From NCBI GenBank assembly GCA_019843655.1, contig JACDQD010000104.1, forward strand, positions 3,348,001 to 3,412,000: DNA of 64,000 nt, in the 5' to 3' direction. Positions 36,817-50,100 of this stretch are shown in pieces. Position numbers and translations under genes: made by a program. How positions within the stretch are numbered: the stretch's first letter is position 1; each line of letters opens with the position of its first letter. The DNA comes from Lethocerus indicus (taxonomy: Eukaryota; Arthropoda; Insecta; Hemiptera; Belostomatidae). A model generated the notes under the pieces. The model searched no databases and was not told the origin of the DNA. It saw nothing but the letters and a program-made list of their open reading frames with translations.

Positions 36817-39800
36817 TCCCTCTTGACTGTGTGTTACTGTAGACGCGGCCCAACATAATCAGCTGGTTGTGTCAAAATGACAGGTTTTATTTATAACTGG
36901 TTTTCCTGCATTTTCAAAACAGCTTCTAAACACTGTGCAAATCTGAAATTTCTGAAGACACTTCCGGCTTCGACCGCAGACAGTAATTGTTTCAGTATTT
37001 CAATTCTTGTTTGAAGTTGTTTGAGTGTGAGAAGGGACATTACATATGATTTTAAATTGGTTTTTATATTTTTCCTCGCCATTTTGTAGCCGGATCTATA
37101 AAAGTCGTCATAGAAGTTCCAAGCGCTGAGATATAGAATTATAACCATGTTAGTGACATTTTTATATTTCCTTTCACAGTTTTAAGAACCGGTTCGCCCG
37201 ATCCGGTTAACGCCGGCTCTTGTCTTGTTTGTTTCCAACGAAAACCACCAAGGCTGAGTTGCAAAACGAGGACTTAGTGCATGTCCAAACCCTCTATAAA
37301 GCCTCTGCTATTCCACGTAGTAATAAAAGTACGAACTTAATGCCTATACCAACGAGAATGTTCGAAAGGCAAATACAAAAATTAGGTTATAGTTTTATAA
37401 TTTCTGTCAAGGCTAATTTCTTTCGTTTTTTTCATTTCGCTTATCATTAAATTACATTAATTGACCTTATATTTCTTGGTTTAAATGAATTGGTCCATTC
37501 ATTGTAGCCCCTTTATCACGAACGTCATTTTTTTGGGAAACTCGTCATATATTAATTCGTGTATATTTGTTGGCGGCATTTTGAAGATTCATAATTCGTC
37601 CAATTCTTTAATTTAATTAATTCTTCTGATTTCCTACATCACTCTCAATTTAGTGTTACAGCATGTTCAAGTATATCCACGGCGAATCCATTATGTATAC
37701 AATATATCCAATTTCTACTGTCAACGTTTCTTCTCGTGTACACGACCGTTGTCTTATTTGATTTCTACGAGCCTTTCGGTATTGCTTAGTTAAAGTTTAA
37801 ATTATTTGTTTTTTGAAGGGTCTTACGGTAGACCAGATTCGGCCATTCGCCATTCTTAGTAGTGGGCCAGCCAGTATGAGAGCAAAACTTTCGCTTATAC
37901 CTACCAGATGAGAGAATATTCTGAAACCAAAAAAAAGTAAATTTTACTGGTTGCAAGTCAATACCAGAAATATTTATTGAATGGAATTCAAGGGAATATA
38001 CCGAGCTTTACGTATATGATATTTCGTTCTTTTCTTTTTCTCTGTTCACTCTGTTACATAATGTGAGTGTCATATTTGTGTGATTTGAAGTTATGTTCTT
38101 GTTTTTTTTCTATTTCAGTTATATAACTCTTGATACTTGCGCTTTCTTAACTATTCTGGGCATTCTCAATATTCGAATTATAATTCAAAATGAAGTAAAT
38201 GAAGTTCTAAAGAAGTAACTGAATAACATATATGATTCATAAACTATATAATACATTTGTGTGAAGCAAAATTATTGCCTGTTTAGTACTAGCTACTGGA
38301 GACCATAATGAGTTGCCGCCTATAGTATTCGCTGATACGAGAAGCGTCCTTGTTAAATCAGGTGTTATATGTTTAACTTTCCAATCCAAGGTCCATGCCA
38401 CTAACATTTCTGAGTCGGCATGGATGAATCGAATAATTAATACATTGTAAAAGTATTCTACAGAATAAAGTAATAATTTTAATTTGTCAAACATAATATT
38501 CCCGGTAAATACACTTATTACAAATTGTTAAGTACGGAATAAAACCTTACAAATGGAAGAGATAAAAAAATTGTTTTTACACCAAGTACGTTTTATAACA
38601 GTAAAACTAAGTTTTTCAACAATATTCCCTTGGTTATTTTAACATAAAAGTGAGTATTAATTGTGGGCCAAAATACTATCCTTATCAGAAAATAATGTTA
38701 TATACATATAAAGAAAATTCGATAATAAACTATTCATCTCCAGGGATGGATTTCTCCCGACATTTTTTATGTGGATAACCTGGCTGTTCTTTTAGTTCGA
38801 TAGGAAGTCCGTTTAGTTTGGTGATTACCAGAAATATAAATGTTGGAGGACTTAACAGTTTAAGAGCCATGGCATTTGAACAAGAAACAAATACACTAAA
38901 TATAATAACACTTTTTATTGTACAACTACCGGCTGTCCTAATTTAAATGTCTTTCTTCCAGGATAACTACTAAGAGTGACCTAGCCAAGATTTTCTTCGC
39001 AAATTAGCAAAGATGCAATCAATCAGAATGGCAGTCAGGATGGTGTTCACCGCCGGATTTAAAACCTATTCGGTAAGTAATTATTTAACTTTCTTTAATT
39101 GCGTTGGCCCATTTGAACGCATTTACTTGCATCTTTCCTGCCAGAGAGAGTTTATTAATTAATGCCCCGTATTAAAAAAGAGTAGTTACGAAATACTCTT
39201 AAGGAATCACTAATTCAATAATTATACTCTGAATGAATATTAAATCATTGTTTTTTGAATGCGACTAAAGGGACAAATTTCGCAACAAATGGGATAATTC
39301 GCACTTTGACAAATATTAGTATGAAGAATAGTAGGTATAATATGTAGTGTACTCACAGTGATTCGGCTCACCCTACCCGGGCACTGCGGAGCGACTGACT
39401 ACCTTTCCCCGAGTCTTATTCCTGACAGAAGGGACGTCAGCATTAACTGGTCATTACCAAAGCCTGGGAAGACATGGGAGAGTGGCTCATGTTTGGGAAC
39501 ACGAAGGACTCTAACGTGTGTTTGAAAAAAAATTGTGCTCGATTAGGGACCCTCCATGCCCCCAGATCGCTAACGACATTTAAATTGCTGTAGCTAACAG
39601 CCCCTTGCTTAATAACGGTAATGGCTCCTTTTTTTCAGTGGACGATTGTCCTCCTTTTTCCCTGTCCATTCCAGTTTTAAAATTAGTGGCCGGATACACC
39701 TATAGTAATATCACTTTTTTACTAGTTGACGACGTCAAAAAAGTTAGTACTGGTGATTCATATAGCAGTTATTTGATGCTAACTCTAGTGTACTAACCTG

Positions 39801-40043
39801 ATGTGCCATCGATAGGAATACTTTCGTAGTATGCTTTTGAATTTTTTTACTAAAATTTCGACCAGAAAAATTTAGTCTTACGAATAAAATTCACTCAGAG
39901 TAAAGTTATCTGAAAGCTTACGACAGAGACTCGAATAAATGTATTTTAAATAATTGGGAATTTCAGAGCGGGCCGTCGTTTTTCCTGTATCAGTATGTAG
40001 TTTGCCAATAAAGTAATTCATTTTAACGGATTTCAATATAATT

Positions 40044-40082
40044 AAAACGACTCATATGAATCTCGTATAAAACGACTCATAT
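40044..40082. repeat. 14-bp direct repeat
   Basis: AAAACGACTCATAT occurs at 40044-40057 and 40069-40082, with a 25-bp period. There is no gene context. Confidence 0.6.
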
Positions 40083-40478
40083 CTCATCTGCGAGTTTTAA
40101 TATTGGTCAAAATTTAAAGCTGGATTATTAAATTGATCGATGGCATGGCAATCTGAAATAACGATATTTATTTTCTAATATTGCGCGCCTTCTGGTGGGG
40201 GAAATGAGGATGACAGTTTTAATCAGCAGCCATCCGGCAATAATTGGATCCGTTTTAGGCCCGAATGACATTTAATATCAGGCCGGTAAACAATCGTTGC
40301 CTTCGCTAGCGGTGAAAATAAGATTCAATACAGCACAACTCTGTCATGTCTTGTCGCTACTCAATGCGATCGGGATATACAAACTTCTTCAATACCCGGC
40401 TGGTCCTTCAACAAAAAATTTGAACGAATCTAGCCACAAGACCAAACCAAATTTCAACACAAAAAACCAATTCCGCCC

Positions 40479-40518
40479 ACATACATATAACATATAACAC
40501 ATACATACATATAACATA
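40479..40518. repeat. 16-bp direct repeat
   Basis: ACATACATATAACATA occurs at 40479-40494 and again at 40503-40518, in an A/C/T-rich simple stretch. It probably arose by slippage. Confidence 0.6.
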
Positions 40519-42685
40519 GAATATAATGGTTAAAACCTATAATTGGTAAAATATTTTAACGAAACTGAGCCGTAGGGTGTACTCGAGGTCCTTCATATAG
40601 TCACAAAAGCGGCTTTCAGTTTCAGTTATTTCAAGAATTTCTTCACTCACTCGACCGGACAATCTGCATTCATAATTGATTCGAATAAATAAATTATACA
40701 TTTCTATAGGCATAAAATGTCAGTTTGGAGGGAAGTTGGATGGAAGGATGGGGTATTGAGGCCCGGAGGCCAAAGAAGCCTTTGAACCGACTATATCGAA
40801 TACACCAGGTCGAAATTTCCGGAATTTAAACGTTACACCCTGTCGGTATATCTGTCGCACAAGGTTCTGAAGATCTGTTATCGTCACGTTATCTGTTATC
40901 AGGTATATCATATTACATAGGTGGGTCTCTCGCCTCTTCATTATTAATATTTAATATCCCCCCGACGAGTTGTAATTGAGATCAACGAGTTGAAAATTAA
41001 AATTTATTAATTGTTTTATTAATACTGAAGAACTCTTGACAGATGTTAAATAGAAGTCAATTGAATCGTTCGAGAGAATTCGTACGACGTAGATTTCAAG
41101 ATTTTACCCAACCTCGGATGTCTCTTCACTCCTGGGTTTTTAAATATATTTCGCTCATGAAGAGTCCTATTGAATATAGGTGAGAAACACTACCATTTAC
41201 ATATTGTCCTGCTGTAATTTACAAATGATTCCTATTGTCTAACCGAATACAGGATGATCGAGCTGCATAAACCAGCCGTTTTTCTCACGTTTGTTATAAA
41301 TAATGGTATATCCATTTAGAAACACAAACTGGAAAATTCTTTGCTAAAATAAGATTACCTGAGTACTATGAGTATCCTACCATTTTGATATGAAACAATT
41401 ACTTGTATCGAATGGCGTCATTTATCTAGTGGCACATCTGGAGTTTTTTTCGGTTGCATCAATTTTAGAAATATTAGTGGAAAGAAAAATATCCCTGTTT
41501 AAACCGGGAATTACATAAATACAATGGGAATTCCATTGGGTTTCCATCGTGATCCGGTTTCATTACCCCCCGCTGTCGCAGCCTCAATCAATTTCCGCCC
41601 ATTGTGCGAATTGCCCGCCTTTGCTAGTGAAGTCGTAGGCGACCTAAAATTTCTTGTCTTATCCGTTTTATTTGATAGGTTTTATCAATCATTATTCCAA
41701 CAATAAGAATTCATTTATTTTTGATAATGTAACAATTTTTCAAAATTCTTTTTGATGATATCATATACGTAGGTTTTTTTGAACACACTATGAACCAAAT
41801 GTTATATTTAAATGTTTAAGTTGTTCGAAAACAATTTCCAGAAAAATATAACGCATATAAGAAAAACTGCTCGTTGCATCCACCACGTTGTTGGTCACTG
41901 CTGCGGGCTCTGTCACGCAACTGACAGTTTAGATACAACCACTGATAGCATGCTGTTTCAAACGTAATTGCAACATTTTTAGTCCCATCAGTAAACGGAC
42001 AAATTGTGGAGTATTAAGAGAGCAGTTATTGAAAAATCACAGTTAATTTTTGGCCGAAGTCTAGAGAAAAATGCGAAAACCAGGCGCAAATTACAAGAAG
42101 ACAGTCAACTCCGCCGGTTGGTATTCCCACCGGGGATTAGCCACTTGAAGCGGTTGGGGGTTTGGAAATAAAACAAATAATGGCTCTTGACACTGGGTTT
42201 TTATTAAGAGTGATACCGGACGAAGCAATGTCAGATGACCGCGCGTGGCGCTTAGTAGTCGGTCCTACCCGGCAGAGGGGCGAGACCATTAACTCGGTGA
42301 AACATTTAATACCGGAAACCCTGTATTGGACCGTGCCAGAATTACTTTGTCAGAGATCAAAATTTCCGCCAACACGGTACTCATGATACAGGACGGTAAA
42401 TTAAATATACCGTCGACTATCTCCCCCAGAAAATATGACTTGAGAAAAATCTGATTCCTGGTGACAAATCTCGTCACCAAATAATCCGCTTAACTTGTAA
42501 AAAAAGTGTATTAAAACAGCGAATAATGCATTCGGTTTTATTTTCTGTAAACTCTGCGGCTAGTTTAATAATGGCAAAACACTAGGAATGTGTAAATCAT
42601 CCGTCGGCTTTCTTGTTTAATTTGAGCGTCCGTATTTAACTGCACTGTTTTTGTCACTTCCTGTTTTTCAAAGCTCCCACCCTAG

Positions 42686-42943
42686 TGTCGACAATAGAAC
42701 CGAGGATAAATATCTCGGTATTAAATTCCCAACTAATTAGAAACGCGAAGGACGCGTTAACCTCTTGTAATGTCTTTAAAGTATTCCTCAGTGGACGGCC
42801 CGAGTGGGGGGCCGTCAGTGAAAAGAAGGCTAATAGGGGCGTTCTTTTAATCCATCCAAATAAACTGGTGGAATGCAGTTCCCCGAGTAGCGGTGCTCTC
42901 CATCGCGTTTATTATTGCGTGTACCGCGTCAGGATCAATAACG
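42686..42943 (+). other. Possible internal coding exon, unrecognised
   Basis: A long pyrimidine-rich tract ending CTCCCACCCTAG precedes an 86-codon open segment, which is closed by the donor ACG/GTAATT. The product would begin STIEPRINISVLNSQLIRNA. The combination of acceptor, open frame and donor is exon-like, but the protein is not recognised and no neighbouring exons were joined to it. The donor overlaps a 12-bp palindrome (CGGTAATTACCG, 42942-42953). Confidence 0.17.
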
Positions 42944-45900
42944 GTAATTACCGAAGGTTGTTTTAGTCGTCGACGTTTTCGTATTGTCCCCGGGCAGGAT
43001 GCGGACGTCAGTTTTTCGAAACTGGCCACTTATCTGAATTTTCAACTCGGAAAGCCTTTCCGTGTACGGGGACGAGTCCGGTTGGAAAATGATTCAGCCG
43101 GAAGCCGGCAATAGTAATTGAGAGAAAAAGGCCGGCACGCGAGTCCCCTTTTCGTTTCATGTAGCCGCGCTCCCGTTCCCATTGGAGCGAATGTGTACGG
43201 ATTTCGGAGTGGTTGGATTCTTTGGCCGAATCTTTATGAGCAAATTTTAAGTTCTACCTGAACTTTAGGCTTTGTTTTTCCCTGACCGGAACAAATAGTG
43301 TGATTTCGTGTGAAAATTCAAAAATATATTTGAAATAGGGGGATTGATGATATTTTGTGACGCAAAAACCCACCGTGTTATTAGGACAACTAAGGTTCTG
43401 CTGAGTCACACAAAGGCGCCTTGTACTGTGAATATATACAGAATGATACGGCACAGGGGACAAACTGACTTATTATAATATATTTATTTTGCTATCTTCT
43501 TTATGTCTCGAGGACTCAAGTACTATCGATTCCTTAATTACCGCATAACCCTTAATTACATCTTTGTTCAAGAGCGTCGTACAGGTCAAGTGTGCTCGAG
43601 ACCTGACTCTCTCGAAAAATTCCCGCGTTGTTCCGTGCATTCCTCGCTCCGCTTTTTGTTAACAAAGTTTCCTTTTGTTTCTTTTTATCTTAATGATTTC
43701 GGCGCATTTCAATAGGGTATCAGCTCTTTGTCGTATACCCAGATTCTTCGTATTGGGGAGAGTGTATTTATCGTTACATTTCCCACGATAAGAGGGCGAG
43801 AGAACGCCTCTTGAACGGGTCCACTATCTTCGGGGTGATTGCTTTTGTCTCGTGGAGATAGTCGGCAGGCGGGCGATAAATGATCATCGCAAATAATGAA
43901 TGGTGATCGCGTTCATTGTCTGATACCGAAGACCTTTGTGAAAGTACAGATGACATAATGACCGGACAAACTGGAACATTGTCCTTAACATATCCGAGGC
44001 TGCCCGTTATACAAAGAAGATACAGCCCTACAAAAAAGTAGCGAAGATTCAGATTTGTAATAAACTTGCTTCACGAGTCGGTTTCTTGATTTAGACTTAT
44101 TTTCAACTTTTACTTGTGCTTTTTACTTTACTTTACTTGTGTCTTTTTCTTGTGCTGTGCGCAATTGTGAACTGCTGAACTCTCAGGCTTAGTAACTAAT
44201 GGTTGGGCCTCCGGCACTAACTTTGATGTGGCAATTATGGCCGCATAAATTGGACTGGACTGAATACGGCCCTGGAATACATTCTCTACAATAACGATTC
44301 TTGTGTTGGCATTTAGCCAGCCGATATTCGAAACACTACAACTTACTAATTATAAAATTGAGTGGCCATAGATGGACGCGGGATAAATTAGTCAAGCCTA
44401 TATACATTTGGGAGAGTCGGAGGAGTAGGAGTATGTTTCGCACCGGCACATATGCCTGAAGGTGGGACCCCGTCACCCCGGTTTTAATTAAACACAACTC
44501 AACAATCGTGCAAACCTTAATTTTATTTTTATGAAAAATAAATATTTTATCAGGCGACGGAGTCGCCTTCTGTTATCAGATAACGGGATCGCAAATAAAA
44601 TATAGAAGTAAGTATATGCAAAATTAATCGTTGCCGTAAGGGTCACTAACAGTAATGACTGATACGATTCATACGCTACAAAAATTTGTCTTCGAGGTTA
44701 TATCTCCCCCCAACATTGTAAATATGATACTTAAACACACGAAGAAGACATTTAACTCAGTGTATTGTGACAGTGCTGGTATTATAATTCTCAACTGACA
44801 TGCCTAAGTACCTTTCTGTGGTCCTAACGAAATGTTACTGATGGCTGAATAACCCTATAATAAACAAAAAATCAGTCAGCTTAGTGCTACACTCTTAATA
44901 TATTTATCTAGAGTCATTAGTGCGTTGAAATATATGTTTTATATTTTCTTGGAGAACTATTTATCATTACTTAAATAGCATTACATGGGATAGTCCCATA
45001 ATAAGGATGTCCCAATTGTGTTCAAATATTTGCCAGGACATTGGAAAATTAGTCTGCCTTAACGTTGGCGGCCAAGATAGGAGAAATGGGGGAGAATAAT
45101 AATTTTAGGGGGTAATTAGTTCGGTTTCTTACAGTTTTCTTATCATTAATAAAATATAAAAAGATTAATATTTGATGTTATTGCAATGTCTTGAACAGAA
45201 ATACATTTCGAACTCAAAAAAGTAACAAATTTATCGTTAACAGTGACAGGCTGATAAGTGATGTGTGACTAACATCTGGTGTGACACAGGTGATCTTGAG
45301 AATCCATGCCTAGACTGCGGTAAGGGAGATGTTAAGATTGAATATGAATTTTGTTCGCATCGGTTTTGTTTAAATTTCGTGTAACACTTACTGCTACGTA
45401 AAGTATAGAGAGATTAGATAAATAATCGGCATTATCAATCATATCACGCAAGTACCTCGTGCATTGCCGGCCACAATTACCTTTACGAAACGAAAAATAG
45501 AAATAAAATGTTTAAACTGTTGTTATTATCGGTTGTTCACTCATGATTTGATATCTATTCAGCTGGTATGGGGATTCGCGATACTTTTAATTATCGTTGT
45601 AACAGTGGAAAAGAATTCCTCTGCATTTTGAAGCATCCTAATAATCCCTGCCTACTATGGACTCGGTTTAGGCGATAATAATTCCTTTCTCAATGATGAC
45701 AATTATTCTCTTGTGTAGAAACATGGTTCCCCTCCTCAGTGGTGGATCAACATCGCCATTAGTTGTCTCCCTGAGCTAGAAAGAGCGCTTTTCTGGTAAC
45801 TGAAACCAACAGAATATAGCAACATAGTGAAATAATTTTTTAGACTCATTGATAATCCAGAAACAGGAATTGAACTCTGATGAGTTGGGATGGTGGGAAC

Positions 45901-46869
45901 GGCCCGGAAGAAAAAAAAAATTGGTGAAAAGGAGAGAATTGACGACGGCTTAGACCAGCTGCGAGTCATGTCTTCCTGACATTGTCAGAAACAAGTTGGA
46001 GATAAATCAACGCCACTATCTTTTCAAAGTCTTTGTCAAGGACGCCAGATAAAAGTGAACGCGTGAAATATTAAAATCAACCGCTGCTTGATTCTTGTCC
46101 CATTTGATTCGTCGATAGGAACGTATCCTATTCATTTGTGAAATCGTTTTTAATATAATTAGACGACTGAAAATCATATATTTGAGAGATTTAAAACGGC
46201 AACTTAAATCTGAATAGAGCTAATTAAGTGTTACCGGCAGTCAGTCTTACCGACGGAGACTTCATTACAAATGACGCTATACTTAGTTCGTGGTAATTGC
46301 AGATCATTTTTTTTCTTACTATCCAGAACTGGTACTGTACAATAAAGCAGACTAGATAACCTATTGGCGGTCGACATTTGTCTTCCATTATCAAAGGAAT
46401 GACGCACTGATGGTGTAAAGCGGATTTTGTAAAGCTGCATGCAGCACACGTTCATCGAGGGCGGACAGCCCCGTTTGAAACATCAAACGGATTTCGCTAA
46501 TATTCCAAATAAGCTTATGTCAGTAATATCGTAGTTAGAATCATTTTGAGAAATATATATGAAGAAAATCGTTCGGGCGATGATGCCTGCCGAATTACAC
46601 CTGAATAAAAATATCTTAAATTATGTTTCAACATTATAACTTCGTAAAACTGTAATTTTATAGTAATACCATTTAAATATTTTAGGTATTATTGTGTACT
46701 TTGGTAGCATAAGACCTATTGTAAAGGGTAAAAAAAATAATATGAACAGGTAATAGGTAAATACTTGATCTCTATTCGCATTAGTTATCTTATTTAAATA
46801 ATTCTGCACACGCCTGCCTGTTAAAATAAATCCTAGGTAATCTCGTGATCCCTAATCAAAGAGTTGTTC

Positions 46870-47124
46870 GAATGCGGTCGTGGAGTGGGGGGACGATTGG
46901 TGGCGGTGGTGGGGAGAAGATTCAAAACATAAGGGAGCGGGCTAGGCCGGCCTCCCACTAGAGCCGCCGCCGCCTCCGATACCGCCCCCGTTGTCGGCTA
47001 CCCCTCGCTGACAGATACCCGGCTCGGTCGACCATCTTTTAACAGTCTCTCTCTATCTCTCTCGTTCCCCTCTCACAGGGGCATTGCTCTCTATTCAATA
47101 GGACACCAAGTACTACAAGTGAGT
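46870..47124 (+). promoter_or_regulatory. CpG-rich, GAGA-containing promoter-like patch with exon-like end
   Basis: This is one of the most GC- and CpG-rich patches in the window, with a short CCG-repeat-like run at 46963-46973. It contains a TC/GA tract at 47045-47064 that would bind GAGA factor on the other strand. A 40-nt segment 47079-47118 is flanked by a pyrimidine-rich acceptor (CCCCTCTCACAG) and a strong donor (CAA/GTGAGT). It may be a first exon or micro-exon; no connected coding sequence was found. Confidence 0.25.
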
Positions 47125-50100
47125 ACCAGAGCACATTTTTCCTCTTTGCTTCTGCTACAGTACGTCGTCGACGAGTAATTAAGAAATGTTATTGTCTTTG
47201 TTACCGTAAAAAGCATGTGGAACGAAATCGCTTGTAGTTGAGATCCCCCCTCGCACTGTCAACCGCCAGGTTAGATAAGGAATCCATAGAGAGATTTGCG
47301 ACAATGAAAGTTTAGGTTTGCCCTAGGGTATTTCCGTAGGATTTTCATGTGAACCCCTAGGCAAGCTAACATAGAGAATCGGTAATACAATGTGGAGAGG
47401 ATACTTTTCGAAGGGATAGGTGACTAAGTCCCCGCTATATGAAGCGAGTACACTCTGGAGTTTTCAAGTGATTACTGAGGCAAAGATTCGGAGTCAGATG
47501 ACACTTATCGTCAGATATGACTTATGTCATCCGGATTGACCGCCTTAACTTGGCCAGTAGGGCAAGTTATAAGTAAGTTTTCTCGGTTAGATTATTCGAA
47601 TGACTCAAATTCGACTCGAGGAAGACGTTGCCCGAAGAATTTTAGATTCGGTAATCCATATTTCATATGGCCACCCGCGTCTCCTATCGGCCTGGTTCTC
47701 AGTTTCGTCCGAAGGTATCGTTGCAGAAACCAGGCTAGGACGAGAGGTGAACACCTGCGCTATGATCCAATCTCTTCTCACTTGTTCTAACTGAGACAAA
47801 TACGCGTTTCGCATTCCACCACTTTGGTAGTACAAAGCCAGCTCTTGGTCTACGGTCAATCAAAACAAGACATAGCGTTTCATAATCTGCTAGAGATAGT
47901 TGCCAAATTCCTAAAATCTTACTGGGGTCGCTGACGAGTCGATTTTGTGCTTGACTTTTAGACGACCGCGATTTCCGGTTAATTCATATAGGCGTGTTTC
48001 TTCATTTACGAAGTATTTCTGTGTTAACATATTTAACATTACCTCGTGCAGTGGTTGAACAGACTCGTAATACTATCGGCACTGCGTTTAAAGTGAAGTG
48101 CCTTCAGCTTTTTCGTTCGGAAACGATCAGAACTTTCAACTATCGGAAAATAATTTGTTCCCATTTGACCATTTTAATTGTTTATCTCAAAGACCAGATT
48201 CCAGTGTTATGGGGGAATAAACTGAGAACGCCATCCCGAAACACGTAAGACGGACTATTCCACAGTTTTGTTAAACCAGCGTGGTTTATAATAGTTTCTC
48301 AAGCCGAGTTATCGGGAATTATCTTCTGAAGATGCGATTTGCACTCGGAATGAGATATTAGCCTTTCACATCTTTATTCTGGGACTGTAAATTTGCCTCA
48401 GAACGTAACCAGAGTTGGATGGGTGTTCTGCAGTGTTTCAAACTCAATGACAAGCTGAATTTGATATCCGCCCTTATGGCGTCAATTCCCATCGGATATA
48501 GGAGCCGTACATTTTATGTCGGACTCTCGTTATTGACCTTTACCATAAAAAGAAATTTATTTTTATTGCACATTGGAAATATGTAAGGCTTCGTAGAAAA
48601 GAGTAAGGAAAGTTTAGATATTGATTTGAACAAACTTAAAATTCCTTGACGTTGACAAATCCGTCATTTATACTCAGGCCTGATAAGAGTTTTCATAAAA
48701 ACTTAATTTACTTCTTCGGGTTTTTTTGTCTCGGAATTGTTTTCACTCTGTATCATAATAATCCGGAAGGGCTGACAACATTATTTCTGTCCGGGCATTT
48801 AAGAGCTGAATTCATTCGTTTGCACATAGATATATATTTGGATTACTGGGATATTATTGAGGTATGTGTACAGCATCGTTTATAATACACTGAGGCAATT
48901 ACAACGGAATCGTAGTGTACAGTGACATTATTATGCTCTTGGAATGTCGTTAGTAAGCAGCAGATAATCATCTAAAATTATCTCGAATTAAACTACGTTT
49001 CATTTATAATAATCCGAAGAAATCACTAATTCGAGTATCTGACTAATTATAGTATTTTTCTGAAGTAATTTGTATTTAATATTCGTTTATATCACGAAAC
49101 CGTACTCCACATTTTGTTAACATGCTCGGCAATACCGAATTGCGAAAGTTATGCAGGTTTGGCAGGCTCCAAATAATGGTTGACTGACAATTGAGACCTG
49201 TTGAACGCGGGATCAAAACGTCCGTTTCCCCGCTCTGGTGGCGGTGGGTGCTGTCGGACGTGTCGCTCCGTTTCTAAGGCCCGTAGCGAAATTTTCCCTG
49301 CGGCTCTGATCTTGTTATCTCGCTGATAAGGGGCCCGGCGGCGGTTCAACGCTACCGGCCCCTTCCCGTCACGCGAATCCCGCATTTCGCTCAGACATTT
49401 CCCCTGAATTACGCCCCAGCGCAAAGTAAAATGCGACCCTATTTTTGGACGGTTCGAGTACGGTTTTTATTTTCGGTTGCCTACAGACACGGACATATTT
49501 ACCGGGTGGAAGTCACTTCGTTTAGCCTAATATAACCGGCAGGTTCAAATTCAAAATAACATAACGAATTGCGAAGTGCATTTGTTAGGTAAATTATTCA
49601 ACAATAAACGCCTTTGTTACCTTTACTTTTGTATTCAGTGTGACTGTCACCCATTTATAATCTTTTTTAAGGCTCAGAATATGAATAATCCGCATGAAAC
49701 TTTAAAATGCCACCTACCTACTTTTGTTAATTATTTTAATAAATCCTTATTAATATTATCGCCTCCGGATCAAACAGTTCAGATGTAACTCATAATTCAA
49801 GCAACGAAAATCATTGACTACTTGCTTGATTAAATAGGCCGTATTGTTGTCCACCTTCTGTAGATATTGTGTGTTTTTGTCACATTTTTCAATTGATCAT
49901 TTATAGAAGAAAAACATTTACTGATTACCTTGAGGCTCTACTAGGCACACTTAGAGATCAACTGGTCCGGGATCAAGCTTGTCGTTTACCTTCATGGCAT
50001 ATTGAAGAACTTATTTTAAGACGGGTTCATCATTACGGACACTGGCTCGGTTTAAACGCGTACTCCGGACACCGGTGTACCTGTATAACCCCGGGATTAG

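Larger units (their letters stand above)
26422..46869. other. No recognisable gene; patchy CpG-containing sequence
   Basis: Apart from the listed promoter-like patch, candidate exons and small repeats, I see no gene. ATG-initiated frames such as 33612-33866, 33967-34296 and 42180-42386 (all plus) give unfamiliar products of chance-compatible length. The pattern of balanced patches with homeodomain-like AT cores resembles intergenic or intronic regulatory DNA. Confidence 0.35.
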
